From the IMG/VR virus record IMGVR_UViG_3300028581_000070, positions 1 through 48,385 of that record: 48,385 nucleotides of DNA; one strand, given 5' to 3'. Made by a program: the position numbers and the translations under genes. The notes below the pieces were generated by a model that was not told the origin of the DNA, did no database searches, and saw nothing but the letters and a program-made list of their open reading frames with translations. Origin of the DNA: a virus. Shown here in pieces: positions 22,448 to 31,657 of the stretch (the stretch's first letter is position 1; every line of letters starts with the position of its first letter).

Positions 22448-24382
22448 TTAAAATTCTTCTTCATCTTCTTTATCTTCATCACCGATTAGGTTTTTTATAC
22501 CTTCAGTCATCATCATAATATCTTCGTTTTTACGTCTACCTTCTAATAAAAGTTTATCAATTATGTTCTTATCCTGATTACGGAAACCCTCTCCGAATCC
22601 ACCTGTTTCAGGTGTTCCAGCCTCAGGACCACCAACCTCTTCTCCGCCTAGACCAGCATCTTCTCCACCTAAACCAGCATCTTCTCCACCTAAACCAGCA
22701 TCTTCATCTCCACCAAAATCGAGACCACCGCCTCCACCTCCGCCGAAACCTCCACCACCTAAATCCATTCCACCTTCATCTCCACCACCTTCTTCGGTAC
22801 CAGCTGTTGCTTGTTCACCACCACCAATTTCACCGTAAAGACTATCAACTCTATTAAAGAATCCAGTCTTTTTAATTATAGACGCGGTATTCTCTAATTC
22901 AGCTGATGCGGCCCTTTCCATTCTTTGTTGTTCAAGGTCAGTTTTAATATCCTCATCAGTCCAGTTAAAGATGTTTTTCTTCGCCCAAGTATGTGATGAT
23001 GGAGCAATACCACCATCAACTTGTGAAACTAAATCTTTATAAAGTAAAACTTTTTCTTTCCATTGTTCTACTTTCAACATCTCACCTTGAGTAGATGGGT
23101 TGGTTAGATTTAAAGTGAAATTATTTAAATCATCTGTAAAACCTAAAATATATAAATGAATAATAGCTAATTTATTCAATTCCTGAATCATTGATTGTTG
23201 AATACGGTTAATAGTTCTAGCAAAACGTATATCTAACAAGGCTAAATTTTTTCCGTCACCAGCTGCCTCATCAAAACCTAAGAATGGTTTTGGTACTCTA
23301 AGAGCTGTTAATAACTTTTTCTGAATATATTCAATGTCAGCAATTTGGTCCAAATTACTGGCACCCGCCAACGTTTCAATTGGGTTTGGTGCGTTTGGAT
23401 CTCTAACGGGAACAAAATAATCTTGGTCGACTGCTAACGTATTATAACGTAAATCAACCTGACCAGTTTTTTGGTCTACAACCTGATTTCTTTTGAATTT
23501 ATTAGCTACTTTTTGTACGTAAGCATCAACGTCTTTATCATCAATGTTACCCACATATATTTTAAATACACGTCTTTCTGGTGCTCTTACAACACGATAA
23601 ACTAACATTGCATCTTCAGAAAGTAATAATTGTTTCCAAATTCTTCTTGCTTTCTCTAAAACGGAAGTACCGTACGGTAATCTTCTATCATCACCCAATA
23701 ATCTAAAATGGGCAACTTCCCATGGGTTAAAATCTAAACTTTTATCACGCCAGTGGAAGGTTACTTGTTTTTTCTTAGTTGTAGCTCCATCACTTTCTTT
23801 AGTTTGTTGTGGAAACATACCTTCTTCCTTACGTTCCATCTCAATATTAGTTAACTGAGATGAACCGATAATACCTCTAGAGTGGTCAATTTTTAAGAAT
23901 ACAAAATTATCACCATACTTACACGTATTACGAGTCCACATTGGTAAGTTAGTTTGAATATCTATAATATTATAAAATAAATCTTCTAATACGTTTTTAA
24001 CTCTTTTTGAATTTGATTGAATAGTTAAAACCTTCCCTTGTTCACTTGGTGTACAAGATTCTTCGGACATAATATCTAAAGCGGCAGCTATTTCTGGTGT
24101 AAATTCCATTGCCTCATAATCCATATATGACGCAATTCTTGATGTTTCGTAATAGACGGCTTTTTGGTACAATTCACTATCAACCCTAGCCCATTGAGCT
24201 TCAAGATAGTTTTGTTGTTGTCCTTCTAATTTTTCCTTTTCATACTGTTGCTTAGAGTTAGTGGTGATTACATCACCGTCACCTAAAGTGTATTTAGGGG
24301 TTGTTCTTTGAACTGGTTTGTTTTGTCCAAACAAGTAGAAGAGTTTTTGATATACTGTTAAATCTTTATTATTATCTGCCAT
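22448..24382 (-). CDS. 20: Portal protein (gp20-like)
   Basis: A 644-residue protein with T4 gp20 landmarks: YRVVRAPERRVFKIYVGN (about 271-288), PIETLAGASNLDQIADIEYI (about 335-355), KKLLTALRVPKPFLGF, and the helix with DIRFARTINRIQQSM. It forms the dodecameric ring at the capsid vertex. The C-terminal 110 residues are an unusual Gly/Glu-rich tail with tandem DAGLGGE units and end with a charged helix. This low-complexity tail is longer than in T4 (524 residues in total) and could vary in copy number. Confidence 0.9.
   Translation of the reverse strand: MADNNKDLTVYQKLFYLFGQNKPVQRTTPKYTLGDGDVITTNSKQQYEKEKLEGQQQNYLEAQWARVDSELYQKAVYYETSRIASYMDYEAMEFTPEIAAALDIMSEESCTPSEQGKVLTIQSNSKRVKNVLEDLFYNIIDIQTNLPMWTRNTCKYGDNFVFLKIDHSRGIIGSSQLTNIEMERKEEGMFPQQTKESDGATTKKKQVTFHWRDKSLDFNPWEVAHFRLLGDDRRLPYGTSVLEKARRIWKQLLLSEDAMLVYRVVRAPERRVFKIYVGNIDDKDVDAYVQKVANKFKRNQVVDQKTGQVDLRYNTLAVDQDYFVPVRDPNAPNPIETLAGASNLDQIADIEYIQKKLLTALRVPKPFLGFDEAAGDGKNLALLDIRFARTINRIQQSMIQELNKLAIIHLYILGFTDDLNNFTLNLTNPSTQGEMLKVEQWKEKVLLYKDLVSQVDGGIAPSSHTWAKKNIFNWTDEDIKTDLEQQRMERAASAELENTASIIKKTGFFNRVDSLYGEIGGGEQATAGTEEGGGDEGGMDLGGGGFGGGGGGGLDFGGDEDAGLGGEDAGLGGEDAGLGGEEVGGPEAGTPETGGFGEGFRNQDKNIIDKLLLEGRRKNEDIMMMTEGIKNLIGDEDKEDEEEF
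22638..22700 (-). repeat. 21-base tandem repeat in the portal gene
   Basis: Three consecutive copies of a 21-base unit encoding DAGLGGE, with one or two base differences, inside the Gly-rich tail of the portal protein. Such units can expand or contract by slippage. Confidence 0.7.
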
Positions 24383-24413
24383 TAATTTTTTTTCAAAACT
24401 TTGTTATTTACAC

Positions 24414-24421
24414 ATAAATAT
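24414..24421 (-). promoter_or_regulatory. Candidate late promoter core ATATTTAT for the portal gene
   Basis: Minus strand reads GAATATTTATGTGTAAATAAC, 31 bases before the ATG at 24382. Confidence 0.5.
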
Positions 24422-24460
24422 TCAAATTTAAAGGTAAGCTAACAAACTTAAATGTGAATG

Positions 24461-24697
24461 TTATACTACATAGTCGCAGTCGACATAGGCCAAATGATCA
24501 CCGTTAGTTAAAATATTATACACATAAGTGGTAATATTATCTATGTAACCGTTACATCCTATTAGTCCTTTTTGGGTTTCACTTTTTTTTTGAAAAGGTG
24601 TTGGACTCCATTGATAATTCATTGGACCAGCACCCCTTCTAACGTTTTTCGAATTAGGAAATGGGTTATTTTGTGATGTTCTTGTACTTTTAGCCAT
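24461..24697 (-). CDS. Small protein of unknown function after the terminase
   Basis: A 78-residue protein beginning MAKSTRTSQNNPFPN with a GLIGCNGYIDNITTYVYNIL segment. A CNGY motif also occurs near the C-terminus of the prohead protease, but this may be coincidence. It starts 3 bases after the terminase stop and is followed by the portal promoter motif. A minor head or neck role is possible from position only. Confidence 0.6.
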   Translation of the reverse strand: MAKSTRTSQNNPFPNSKNVRRGAGPMNYQWSPTPFQKKSETQKGLIGCNGYIDNITTYVYNILTNGDHLAYVDCDYVV

Positions 24698-24700
24698 TTA

Positions 24701-26524
24701 TTATTTTCTTACTATTTTTTTATTTTTTTCTTTATCCTTAAACCCACTAAGTCCCATAAAAACCCAGTTATGTTCTGATGTTGCTGTTTGAACGTGTCTA
24801 GCAAGTTCACCACTGTTTAAAAGACCGTTATATTCGGTTGTATTTAACTGACCTATAGATTCACTAGTTGTAGTTGATACAACCCAAGAGTCTAACATTG
24901 CTTTAGCTTGACCCTTACTTTTTTCTAAATCCTTAAAAGAAGTTTGACTAACGAAACAACACATCGCAATGCCCATTAAAAGGTCATCATGATACCCTTT
25001 CATATGGTCTGGTCTTCCGTTTTTAAATACGAAAGTATCCATCTCAGCAAGTGCTCTAATAGACCTAACTTTAAATGAATCTAAACGAACAGCCTCCTCA
25101 AGTTTGGTTATGATTGTATTTCTATTTTTTTGGAAGTTAAGACCTGGTAATTTACCATCTCTCATATGTTTTTCCAATGTCTTATTGTTTGTTACTGAAT
25201 CAATACCTATTACCACATCGTAGTACATTTTTTTTGATGAGTAACCAAGTTCAATCATTTTTAACACCGATGAAACACCGTAACCACCAGTGATATCGAC
25301 AACAACAAAGGCTTCATACCTGTTACCATACTCTGTGGCAATCTCACCTAAAATATCTGGTGCAATTTTACCGTGATATTCAGCAACCTGATGTCCTGTT
25401 GTAAAATCCATAATACAGATAGTACCAAAGTCATCTGCAGAACCCGACGCAGCATCAACAGCCATAATATATTCATGACCGAGAATTGGATCTTCCCAAA
25501 TCCACATACCATTATCCAACCATTCAGTTCTGATAGGGTCTTTAACGTTATTTTTTCTGTGGTAATCAATATATTTGTGGTTGATAACGTTGTCACCTGA
25601 ACCGTTAAATGCACACAATAGTTCTTGTGCAATCATTCTGGCGTTGTTATTTAACTGACCACACATCATCTCAAACCAAGGTGATGTTGGTGTCCAACCT
25701 TCATTTTCTAATCGTTCAAATTGAGTGAAATCCATCTCAACCATCTCATCAATAACCTCATCAGCCTCATTCTTTTTCTGCCATTTCATACCTTTGTTAT
25801 AACGAGGATCTTGAAACCATCTCATTTCAACAATATTAAATGGGTTATTGGTTTTTTCTTTTGTTGTGGCCGCCATATACGTTTTATAGTATAAAGGATC
25901 CATACCATTTGGTGTACTAATTAAAATCGCCCTACCACCTGTAGAAAGGGCTGGTTGAGCTGCGGAGTAAACTTCTTCACCTCCTTCAATGTAAGCTGCC
26001 TCATCCATCACAAGTAGTGTTGGTGTGTAACCACGTAAGGCATCCATTGAAGTAGCTACGGCTTTTACCTCAGAACCGTTCTTTAATCTATAATGTTTTT
26101 GTGAATTTTTTTCTACATCAAACCAAGAGGTATCGTTACCAGTTGCCCACACATTCATCCAGTCGGGAAGTTGAGCGGTAAAATCTTTAACTTTTTTAAG
26201 GAATTCAATAGCTGTTTCTTGTTTGTTTGCCAAAATAAGTACCCTTTGTGGGTTATTTGGGTCAGCTAAAGCCGTCATAACGGCGATATAAGCCGCAGTT
26301 GTGGTTGATACACCCGCCTGACGTGGTTTCATCACAATATTAAAACGATTGTCTTTATACGCCTTAATTAATTCTTTCTGTTTAGGGAATAATTTGAAAT
26401 TAACGAAACTCTTTTGTGTTTGGTCAAATGTTGTAAGGTAACCCTCAATTGCGTGAGCAGGATCTTTAATACATTTACCTATCTCTAGAAGTTTCTGACC
26501 CTTATTTTGTGGAATTGTAGACAT
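24701..26524 (-). CDS. 17: Large terminase subunit (gp17-like)
   Basis: A 607-residue protein. The ATPase domain has KPRQAGVST (66-74) as the Walker A variant seen in T4-like terminases (SRQLGKT in T4), LVMDEAA (171-177) as Walker B and catalytic Glu, and a coupling-type STPNG near 208. The nuclease domain starts with IMAVDAASGSADDFG (about 350), with the RNase-H-like acidic residues. It packages DNA through the portal encoded downstream. The gene order terminase, small gene, portal, core, then protease, scaffold and capsid follows the T4 order with insertions. Confidence 0.93.
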   Translation of the reverse strand: MSTIPQNKGQKLLEIGKCIKDPAHAIEGYLTTFDQTQKSFVNFKLFPKQKELIKAYKDNRFNIVMKPRQAGVSTTTAAYIAVMTALADPNNPQRVLILANKQETAIEFLKKVKDFTAQLPDWMNVWATGNDTSWFDVEKNSQKHYRLKNGSEVKAVATSMDALRGYTPTLLVMDEAAYIEGGEEVYSAAQPALSTGGRAILISTPNGMDPLYYKTYMAATTKEKTNNPFNIVEMRWFQDPRYNKGMKWQKKNEADEVIDEMVEMDFTQFERLENEGWTPTSPWFEMMCGQLNNNARMIAQELLCAFNGSGDNVINHKYIDYHRKNNVKDPIRTEWLDNGMWIWEDPILGHEYIMAVDAASGSADDFGTICIMDFTTGHQVAEYHGKIAPDILGEIATEYGNRYEAFVVVDITGGYGVSSVLKMIELGYSSKKMYYDVVIGIDSVTNNKTLEKHMRDGKLPGLNFQKNRNTIITKLEEAVRLDSFKVRSIRALAEMDTFVFKNGRPDHMKGYHDDLLMGIAMCCFVSQTSFKDLEKSKGQAKAMLDSWVVSTTTSESIGQLNTTEYNGLLNSGELARHVQTATSEHNWVFMGLSGFKDKEKNKKIVRK

Positions 26525-26546
26525 AAAAATGGTGTTCCTTTATTAT

Positions 26547-26554
26547 ATAAATAT
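26547..26554 (-). promoter_or_regulatory. Candidate late promoter core ATATTTAT for the terminase gene
   Basis: Minus strand reads AATATTTATATAATAAAGG, 22 bases before the ATG at 26524. Confidence 0.55.
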
Positions 26555-26587
26555 TAAGAAACATCATTTAATTCTATCAGCAATAAA

Positions 26588-26616
26588 AAACCCATCTGGA
26601 GCGAACAGATGGGTTT
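26588..26616 (-). terminator. Terminator between the 570-residue gene and the terminase
   Basis: Perfect 11-bp stem AAACCCATCTG / CAGATGGGTTT (26588-26598 and 26606-26616) with a 7-base loop; T-run on the minus strand. Two weaker hairpins follow toward 26665. Confidence 0.85.
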
Positions 26617-26671
26617 AATTGGGAGCTTTCATCCCACATAACTACCGCGGTCCTAAATCGTGGTAATATTT

Positions 26672-28384
26672 TTAGTACTTTCTATTTAAAATATCTGTTA
26701 GACCTCTAACAGAATCAAAATCACCAGCATCAAGAGCTTGGTCGATAGCGTCTGTTAATTCTTCTTCAGACCAATTTTCTGGGTCATTATCTTCATCTTC
26801 ACCGTCTTCAGATTCTGGTTCATCTTTTCCACCTAGAAGACCTTTTAATAGTTCGTCTTCATCTTCATCCTCTGGACCTTCTGGACCTTCTGGATTTTCT
26901 CCACCACCTTGGTCACTAAATTGACCTAAAGCTGAATCAACATCATAGTCGTTTTGTTCTTTACGAACATCATCAGCCATTTCTCTAACGGCTCTTTTAG
27001 CTTCTTCAGAATCATTTAATAAACCCTGTACTATGCCGTTAAATTCAGCTGGTGGTAACGTTGATAATCTATTGAAAATATGGCTCTTGTATGGTAAATC
27101 GTCAGCGTTAAGTGACTCCATAAATTTCTCCCAAATTTTTGGCCCTAGTCTAATATCCCAAGGTTCTGATTCAAGATTATCTGTTTTATCTAAAACGTAA
27201 TCTCTAGTTTCTTTATCGGCGTCAAGACCATGTAATGACATTAATTCTAACACACCTTTAGTAAGTTCGTGTAATAGGAACGGGAATGTCATACCTTGTG
27301 CGATGATTTTAGGTTTTGGACCTGAAAGGTCGACTCTAACCTGACCCGCGTGGGTACCATGTTCACTTTCTTGTGCGATTGTATCGTCATTCATAGCCCA
27401 ATACATGAAATCATTACCAGCCATAATTTTACTGTAATTATTAGCTAGATTTGGGTCTATTCTATTTAATTCATCTTGTGCTAAGTGATACATGTATTGT
27501 CCCTTACGAGCTGCACCATGCATCATAGCGTTCATTAACCTACGTTTTGTAACGTTAGGTTTAAGTTCTTCTTCAGATTTTCCTTGAGGTGGTCTTTTAT
27601 TACCCTTCTTCATTTTTAAACCTGTTTTATGTATAGGGTTTTGACCCATAATTCTAACTTCAAAATCTACCGCATCCTCTGGGATGTCATACTCTGAACG
27701 AACCAACTCTACAGCCAATCTTTCAAGTTCTGCTCTGTGTCTATCCTCTATTGGTAGAACATTTGTTAATCCTTGAAATAATGTTCTCTGTGCAGAATCA
27801 AGATTTACTTGACCACGCCCTCCCATTTTAGCTTGAAGATTTGCCTTAACATCATTGACGATGTTGTCAGCCATTCTTTTCACTGTTTCTGGGTCTAAAT
27901 GTTTTGCATAGTCATTTTCACCACTGTCAATCTTATTCTTTAAATCATCGTTCATGTCTTCTTTTAATAATCGGTTAAAAATATTTTCAATTAATTCTCT
28001 TTTTTTCATCCTAGCTGGTTCGTTAGATTCAACCATTCTAAGAATTTGTTCTTTAGTTAAATTACCTATTTGTTTGGTAACGTCATCAATTTGTTTGTCA
28101 ACGTTTTTCATTTCTTCTCTATTAGCTCTAGCCTCTTCAGTATTCTTTTGAGAAGCGTTGGTATTCATTTGTTGGTCATACCTTTTTGCTCTATCAGTCA
28201 TACCTGAAGGTAACGACGCTAATTTCTTAGCGTTATCAGCCATGGATTGTGATTTTTTCACACCATTTTGGGTTCCCTCTTTCTCTTTAGTTAAATTTTG
28301 TAATTTAAGTTCTAACTGTTTTTGTTGGTCTAGACCACTTGTGTCTTCCTCATTTACAAATTTACTAATTTTTTTATTAGTCAT
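26672..28384 (-). CDS. Large head-associated protein of unknown function
   Basis: A 570-residue protein: a helical, charged first third with NIFNRLLKED near residue 140 (resembling the leader motifs of the packaged proteins, but internal), a central folded region (about 160-450, including FPFLLHELTKGVLELMSLHG) and an acidic Glu/Asp/Gly-rich tail. The HELTKG element is not a complete HExxH site. VNEED near the N-terminus and LLKED are candidate protease sites. It lies upstream of the terminase and next to another large acidic protein. I believe it is a structural or core protein, but no family is identified. Confidence 0.75.
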   Translation of the reverse strand: MTNKKISKFVNEEDTSGLDQQKQLELKLQNLTKEKEGTQNGVKKSQSMADNAKKLASLPSGMTDRAKRYDQQMNTNASQKNTEEARANREEMKNVDKQIDDVTKQIGNLTKEQILRMVESNEPARMKKRELIENIFNRLLKEDMNDDLKNKIDSGENDYAKHLDPETVKRMADNIVNDVKANLQAKMGGRGQVNLDSAQRTLFQGLTNVLPIEDRHRAELERLAVELVRSEYDIPEDAVDFEVRIMGQNPIHKTGLKMKKGNKRPPQGKSEEELKPNVTKRRLMNAMMHGAARKGQYMYHLAQDELNRIDPNLANNYSKIMAGNDFMYWAMNDDTIAQESEHGTHAGQVRVDLSGPKPKIIAQGMTFPFLLHELTKGVLELMSLHGLDADKETRDYVLDKTDNLESEPWDIRLGPKIWEKFMESLNADDLPYKSHIFNRLSTLPPAEFNGIVQGLLNDSEEAKRAVREMADDVRKEQNDYDVDSALGQFSDQGGGENPEGPEGPEDEDEDELLKGLLGGKDEPESEDGEDEDNDPENWSEEELTDAIDQALDAGDFDSVRGLTDILNRKY

Positions 28385-28385
28385 T

Positions 28386-28805
28386 TTAATTTTTCACTTT
28401 AGTTTCATTATAATTTAGGACTAAGTCCATCGAATATAATTTATTTTCTATTGACTCTTTTGATTCACCGAATCTAAAAACAATCCTTTCTTCTGGGTAA
28501 TCTTCATCACTATCTTCCAATTTCTCCCAACCTAAAGCTATAATACCTTCAACAGCGTTATAAATTTGAAATACTCCAGAGTTTTGGACTAATTCTAAGT
28601 CTAAATCTTCAGTCTTCAAGTTACCTACAAGTTTAATGTAATTAGGTTCAGGAGTCAAATCATTCTTATCTGTAACAACAGAAGATTCATACCAACTTTC
28701 ATCCCAATCCCAATCAGTTCTATCCGAAAAGAGGAACTCAAAAATGTGTTCCCCTTTGTGGTTTGTACCAATTTTATTAATATATATTAGGAATAACTCT
28801 TTCAT
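28386..28805 (-). CDS. Protein of unknown function
   Basis: A 139-residue acidic protein with strand-helix alternation (KELFLIYINKIG start, TDWDWDESWYESS, GIIALGWEKLEDSDED). No motif recognised. It sits between two large structural-type genes with 1-2 base gaps on both sides, so it belongs to the same operon. Confidence 0.7.
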   Translation of the reverse strand: MKELFLIYINKIGTNHKGEHIFEFLFSDRTDWDWDESWYESSVVTDKNDLTPEPNYIKLVGNLKTEDLDLELVQNSGVFQIYNAVEGIIALGWEKLEDSDEDYPEERIVFRFGESKESIENKLYSMDLVLNYNETKVKN

Positions 28806-28807
28806 TA

Positions 28808-31348
28808 CTAATCTCTACGTTTTTTATTACGTAACATTCTGAAATCTTCAGAATCCAAATCACCACTATCATTCATATCCAATTTATATTGGTTACCAAC
28901 AAGTTTACCCTTTTTTCTAGCTTTCGGAGAAGGTTCTTCACCTGGCGTAATGTACGGCGGTGGTGTAAACGGTCTCTTAGACGGGTTTGGTCTGTCAGTA
29001 TCTGGTTTTCCAGGTTTTGTTGTTGGAGCCGGTGTTGTACTTGGTTTTGATGGTGCTGTCTTTGGACTCATAGGGTTAAATCTTCTATTGTTTAATGGTA
29101 AATTATCGTCATTATCTGACATATAATCAAGGCCATTTCTTTCTCTATAGTTGTATTTAAAATCCCCATTATTATTAATATTAGTTATATCACGATTAAC
29201 ATCACCACTAACCCTACCAGTACCAGCACATGCTATACAAGTATTTGGTCTAGTGCTGAATCCGATTTTTTTCTCTTGGCCAGTACCGTTACATATTGGA
29301 CAAGTATCGTCATCTTCCATATAACCCATACTCTCGTTTGAACCATAATCATCTGCCATATAGTCCATATAATCCTCTTCAAACTCATCTTCATATTCTG
29401 CCTTTGGAGAAGGTTCTTCACCTGGCGTAATATATGGTGGAGGTGTAAAAGGACGTTTACTAGGGTTAGGTCTATCTGTATCTGGCTTTCCTGGTTTTGT
29501 TGTTGGAGCTGGAGTTGTGCTTGGTTTTGATGGTGCTGTTTTTGGCATCATACTTGGGACGTTATCGATATCCATCATATAGTCCGACATAAAATCTGTT
29601 TTAGATTTCACATACTCAACCATTTTACCTATCTCATCAAAATTAAAATATTTTTTCTTAGAACCACCTTTTTCAACAGTAAAATTATTACGGTCAATAC
29701 GAATAAAATAGTTATCACCTACAAGATGATCATCATCAATATCAACATCACCACCTAATTTACCTTTAACATAACGTAAAAGTTTGTCAACGTGACCTTC
29801 ATCGTATCCACCCTTCATTTTATTAACGGTTCCTTGAATGTTCATATAATCTGTCATGTTATCAATATCTTCAACACCATCAGCGGTATAATTACCGTAT
29901 AAATCTTCATCCCTATCGTCCATATAATCTTTATTAACTTCACTATACGGGTAGGTATCATCAGACATCCAATCTTCTTCAAAATCAGGATAACCGCTTG
30001 TTTCGGTTTCATATTCATCATAAGGTAATTCCTCATCAAAAAGTAATTGACCATCGATGTCTTCATCACCACCGATATTTGGGTTGTCTTCTCTCATCCA
30101 ATCAGTCATGAAATCCTCATCTGGGTCATCATAGTCTAAACCAGAATTACCAACATAAACCTCTTCATCAACGTCAACCTCTTCTGGCGAAAACATCATA
30201 TACTGATTTTCACCAGTTCTTCTATAAGAATTATCTTCATCATCAACGTTATAATTATTGGTCTCCCAATCCATCATAGGTTTTTCATTATCACCAGGAT
30301 AAACATCAACATCAACATCTCCACCACCATAAGTTGTAGAAACAAGACCTTGTTTTTCTTCGTCAGATAAACTATTCCAATCTAAAGTTGTGTCATCAGT
30401 AACACCAGTGCCACCACAATTTACACAACCTTCCATTTCGTCATCATAACCACTTCCTTGACAACCTGGACAATCATCGTCACCCATGTAATCCTTATCA
30501 GTTTCACCATATAAATCACTAGCAGTTAATATATTAGATGACCCACTATCGTCACCCATGAAATCAAATTCCTCATCGGAACCTTCATCTTCTTTTTTCT
30601 TAACCGCACGAATAATATCTTTTTTATCTTCACTATCCATAGATTCTAAATCTAAGGCTGAAATAATACTCTTAGCAACCCACTTCATTGTATCTGAAGA
30701 TAAGTCTTCAGTGTCTCTAATTTTCTGACCTAATTTACCAGTCATTTTTTGAATACTTTTAATAGGATCATCTTCATCACTTAAGTCTTCATCACCTAAA
30801 GTCATATTCTCATCTGAATCACCTTTTCCAAAATCAAAATCAGGGGCCTTATCTTCACCAGTATCACCGAAATCAAAATCAGGAGCCTTATCTTCACCAG
30901 TGTTTCCAAAATCAAAATCAGGAGCCTTATCTTCACCAGTGTTTCCAAAATCAAAATCAGGGGTTGAAGATGGTTCAGATTTCTTTTTCGATTTAAGAAC
31001 AAATCTCTTTTCCTCGATTATATCTGAAGAAAGGATATCAGTACCTTTTTCTACGTTGAAAGTTTTGTTTAAATCTTCAAACATAAAATTAAGTTCTCTT
31101 ACCGCTTCTTCATATGAATGGTATTGGTATTTTGGTTTATTAGCGACACCGCCGATAAAATCAAAATTCTTACCATCATTAGATTCTTTAATGAAATATT
31201 TTCTATTTTCTCTTACAATACCGTAAGCTTTCCCATCTGGTGATTTTTTCACCAATTCTACGGCTGAATTTGATATACTCTCATTAACAGGTGTTTTACC
31301 CATCAATTCTCTCATTCGTTGTAAGTTTTTATTTGTTAGATTACTCAT
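28808..31348 (-). CDS. Large repeat-rich acidic protein with DnaJ-type zinc motifs and an EF-hand-like end
   Basis: An 846-residue protein built from low-complexity acidic sequence and small modules: near 130-175, tandem DFDFGNTGEDKAP units; near 295-320, CPGCQGSG and CVNCGGTG; near 680-710, CPICNGTG and CIACAGTG. These four CxxCxGxG motifs form two DnaJ-type zinc sites. A Pro/Thr-rich segment of about 48 residues occurs twice, identical in protein. The last 25 residues hold DMNDSGDLDSEDF, an EF-hand/dockerin-like calcium loop. About ten (D/S)(F/Y)MxD elements are scattered through it. It begins NLQRMRELMGKTPVNES, with a possible VNE site. It may be a chaperone-like assembly or core protein; the function is unknown. 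Confidence 0.8.
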   Translation of the reverse strand: MSNLTNKNLQRMRELMGKTPVNESISNSAVELVKKSPDGKAYGIVRENRKYFIKESNDGKNFDFIGGVANKPKYQYHSYEEAVRELNFMFEDLNKTFNVEKGTDILSSDIIEEKRFVLKSKKKSEPSSTPDFDFGNTGEDKAPDFDFGNTGEDKAPDFDFGDTGEDKAPDFDFGKGDSDENMTLGDEDLSDEDDPIKSIQKMTGKLGQKIRDTEDLSSDTMKWVAKSIISALDLESMDSEDKKDIIRAVKKKEDEGSDEEFDFMGDDSGSSNILTASDLYGETDKDYMGDDDCPGCQGSGYDDEMEGCVNCGGTGVTDDTTLDWNSLSDEEKQGLVSTTYGGGDVDVDVYPGDNEKPMMDWETNNYNVDDEDNSYRRTGENQYMMFSPEEVDVDEEVYVGNSGLDYDDPDEDFMTDWMREDNPNIGGDEDIDGQLLFDEELPYDEYETETSGYPDFEEDWMSDDTYPYSEVNKDYMDDRDEDLYGNYTADGVEDIDNMTDYMNIQGTVNKMKGGYDEGHVDKLLRYVKGKLGGDVDIDDDHLVGDNYFIRIDRNNFTVEKGGSKKKYFNFDEIGKMVEYVKSKTDFMSDYMMDIDNVPSMMPKTAPSKPSTTPAPTTKPGKPDTDRPNPSKRPFTPPPYITPGEEPSPKAEYEDEFEEDYMDYMADDYGSNESMGYMEDDDTCPICNGTGQEKKIGFSTRPNTCIACAGTGRVSGDVNRDITNINNNGDFKYNYRERNGLDYMSDNDDNLPLNNRRFNPMSPKTAPSKPSTTPAPTTKPGKPDTDRPNPSKRPFTPPPYITPGEEPSPKARKKGKLVGNQYKLDMNDSGDLDSEDFRMLRNKKRRD
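28919..29070 (-). repeat. Copy 1 of a ~150-base coding repeat
   Basis: Encodes a Pro/Thr/Lys-rich segment (KTAPSKPSTTPAPTT at one end, PYITPGEEPSPKA at the other) that is identical in amino acids to copy 2 at 29400-29552, though many third codon positions differ. Confidence 0.8.
29400..29552 (-). repeat. Copy 2 of the ~150-base coding repeat
   Basis: Same encoded segment as copy 1, about 480 bases away, separated by the second CxxCxGxG zinc site and an MxDYM-rich stretch. Confidence 0.8.
30826..30970 (-). repeat. 39-base tandem repeat encoding PDFDFGNTGEDKA units
   Basis: Three full units and one partial of 39 bases with few differences, within the 846-residue gene. Confidence 0.75.
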
Positions 31349-31360
31349 ATTTTATAGTTT

Positions 31361-31657
31361 TTATTTAATTGAAAATGTTCCAGTTGAATTACCTGGATCG
31401 TTTGATAATGGGTTTTCCCATACCCCTATTGATGTTCCACTAGTAGCTCCAAATCTCTTTCTTCCGATTAGAAATGCCGCACCACTAATTAAACCACCAT
31501 TACTAACACCAACTGGTATTATAACTGGTGCTGCCATAGCTGGTAATATTACATCATTAATTGTTACAGCAATCCCGTTGGGGACTAAGACAGCGTGATA
31601 ATCATAACTTGTATAATTAGCTGATGCTACTGCGTGAATTACTTCTCCTGTTACCAT
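31361..31657 (-). CDS. Small hydrophobic beta-rich protein
   Basis: A 98-residue protein with strand-forming hydrophobic sequence (YHAVLVPNGIAVTINDVILP, then Gly/Ser-rich turns). No charged coiled coil and no membrane helix. It could be a head decoration or small fibre protein, as it is preceded by a candidate late promoter. The start overlaps the nucleotidyltransferase stop by seven bases. Confidence 0.65.
   Translation of the reverse strand: MVTGEVIHAVASANYTSYDYHAVLVPNGIAVTINDVILPAMAAPVIIPVGVSNGGLISGAAFLIGRKRFGATSGTSIGVWENPLSNDPGNSTGTFSIK

Noticed and set aside
22612-22857. His/Leu-rich frame opposite the portal gene
   Set aside because: Shadow of the Gly-rich portal tail; no independent signals.
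26618-26670. Possible tRNA in the terminase upstream gap
   Set aside because: The stems do not give an acceptor/anticodon/T-arm arrangement, and no T-loop-like sequence is present.
26672-28384. Metallopeptidase call from HELTKG in the 570-residue protein
   Set aside because: The second histidine of HExxH is missing and no other zinc ligand pattern is seen.
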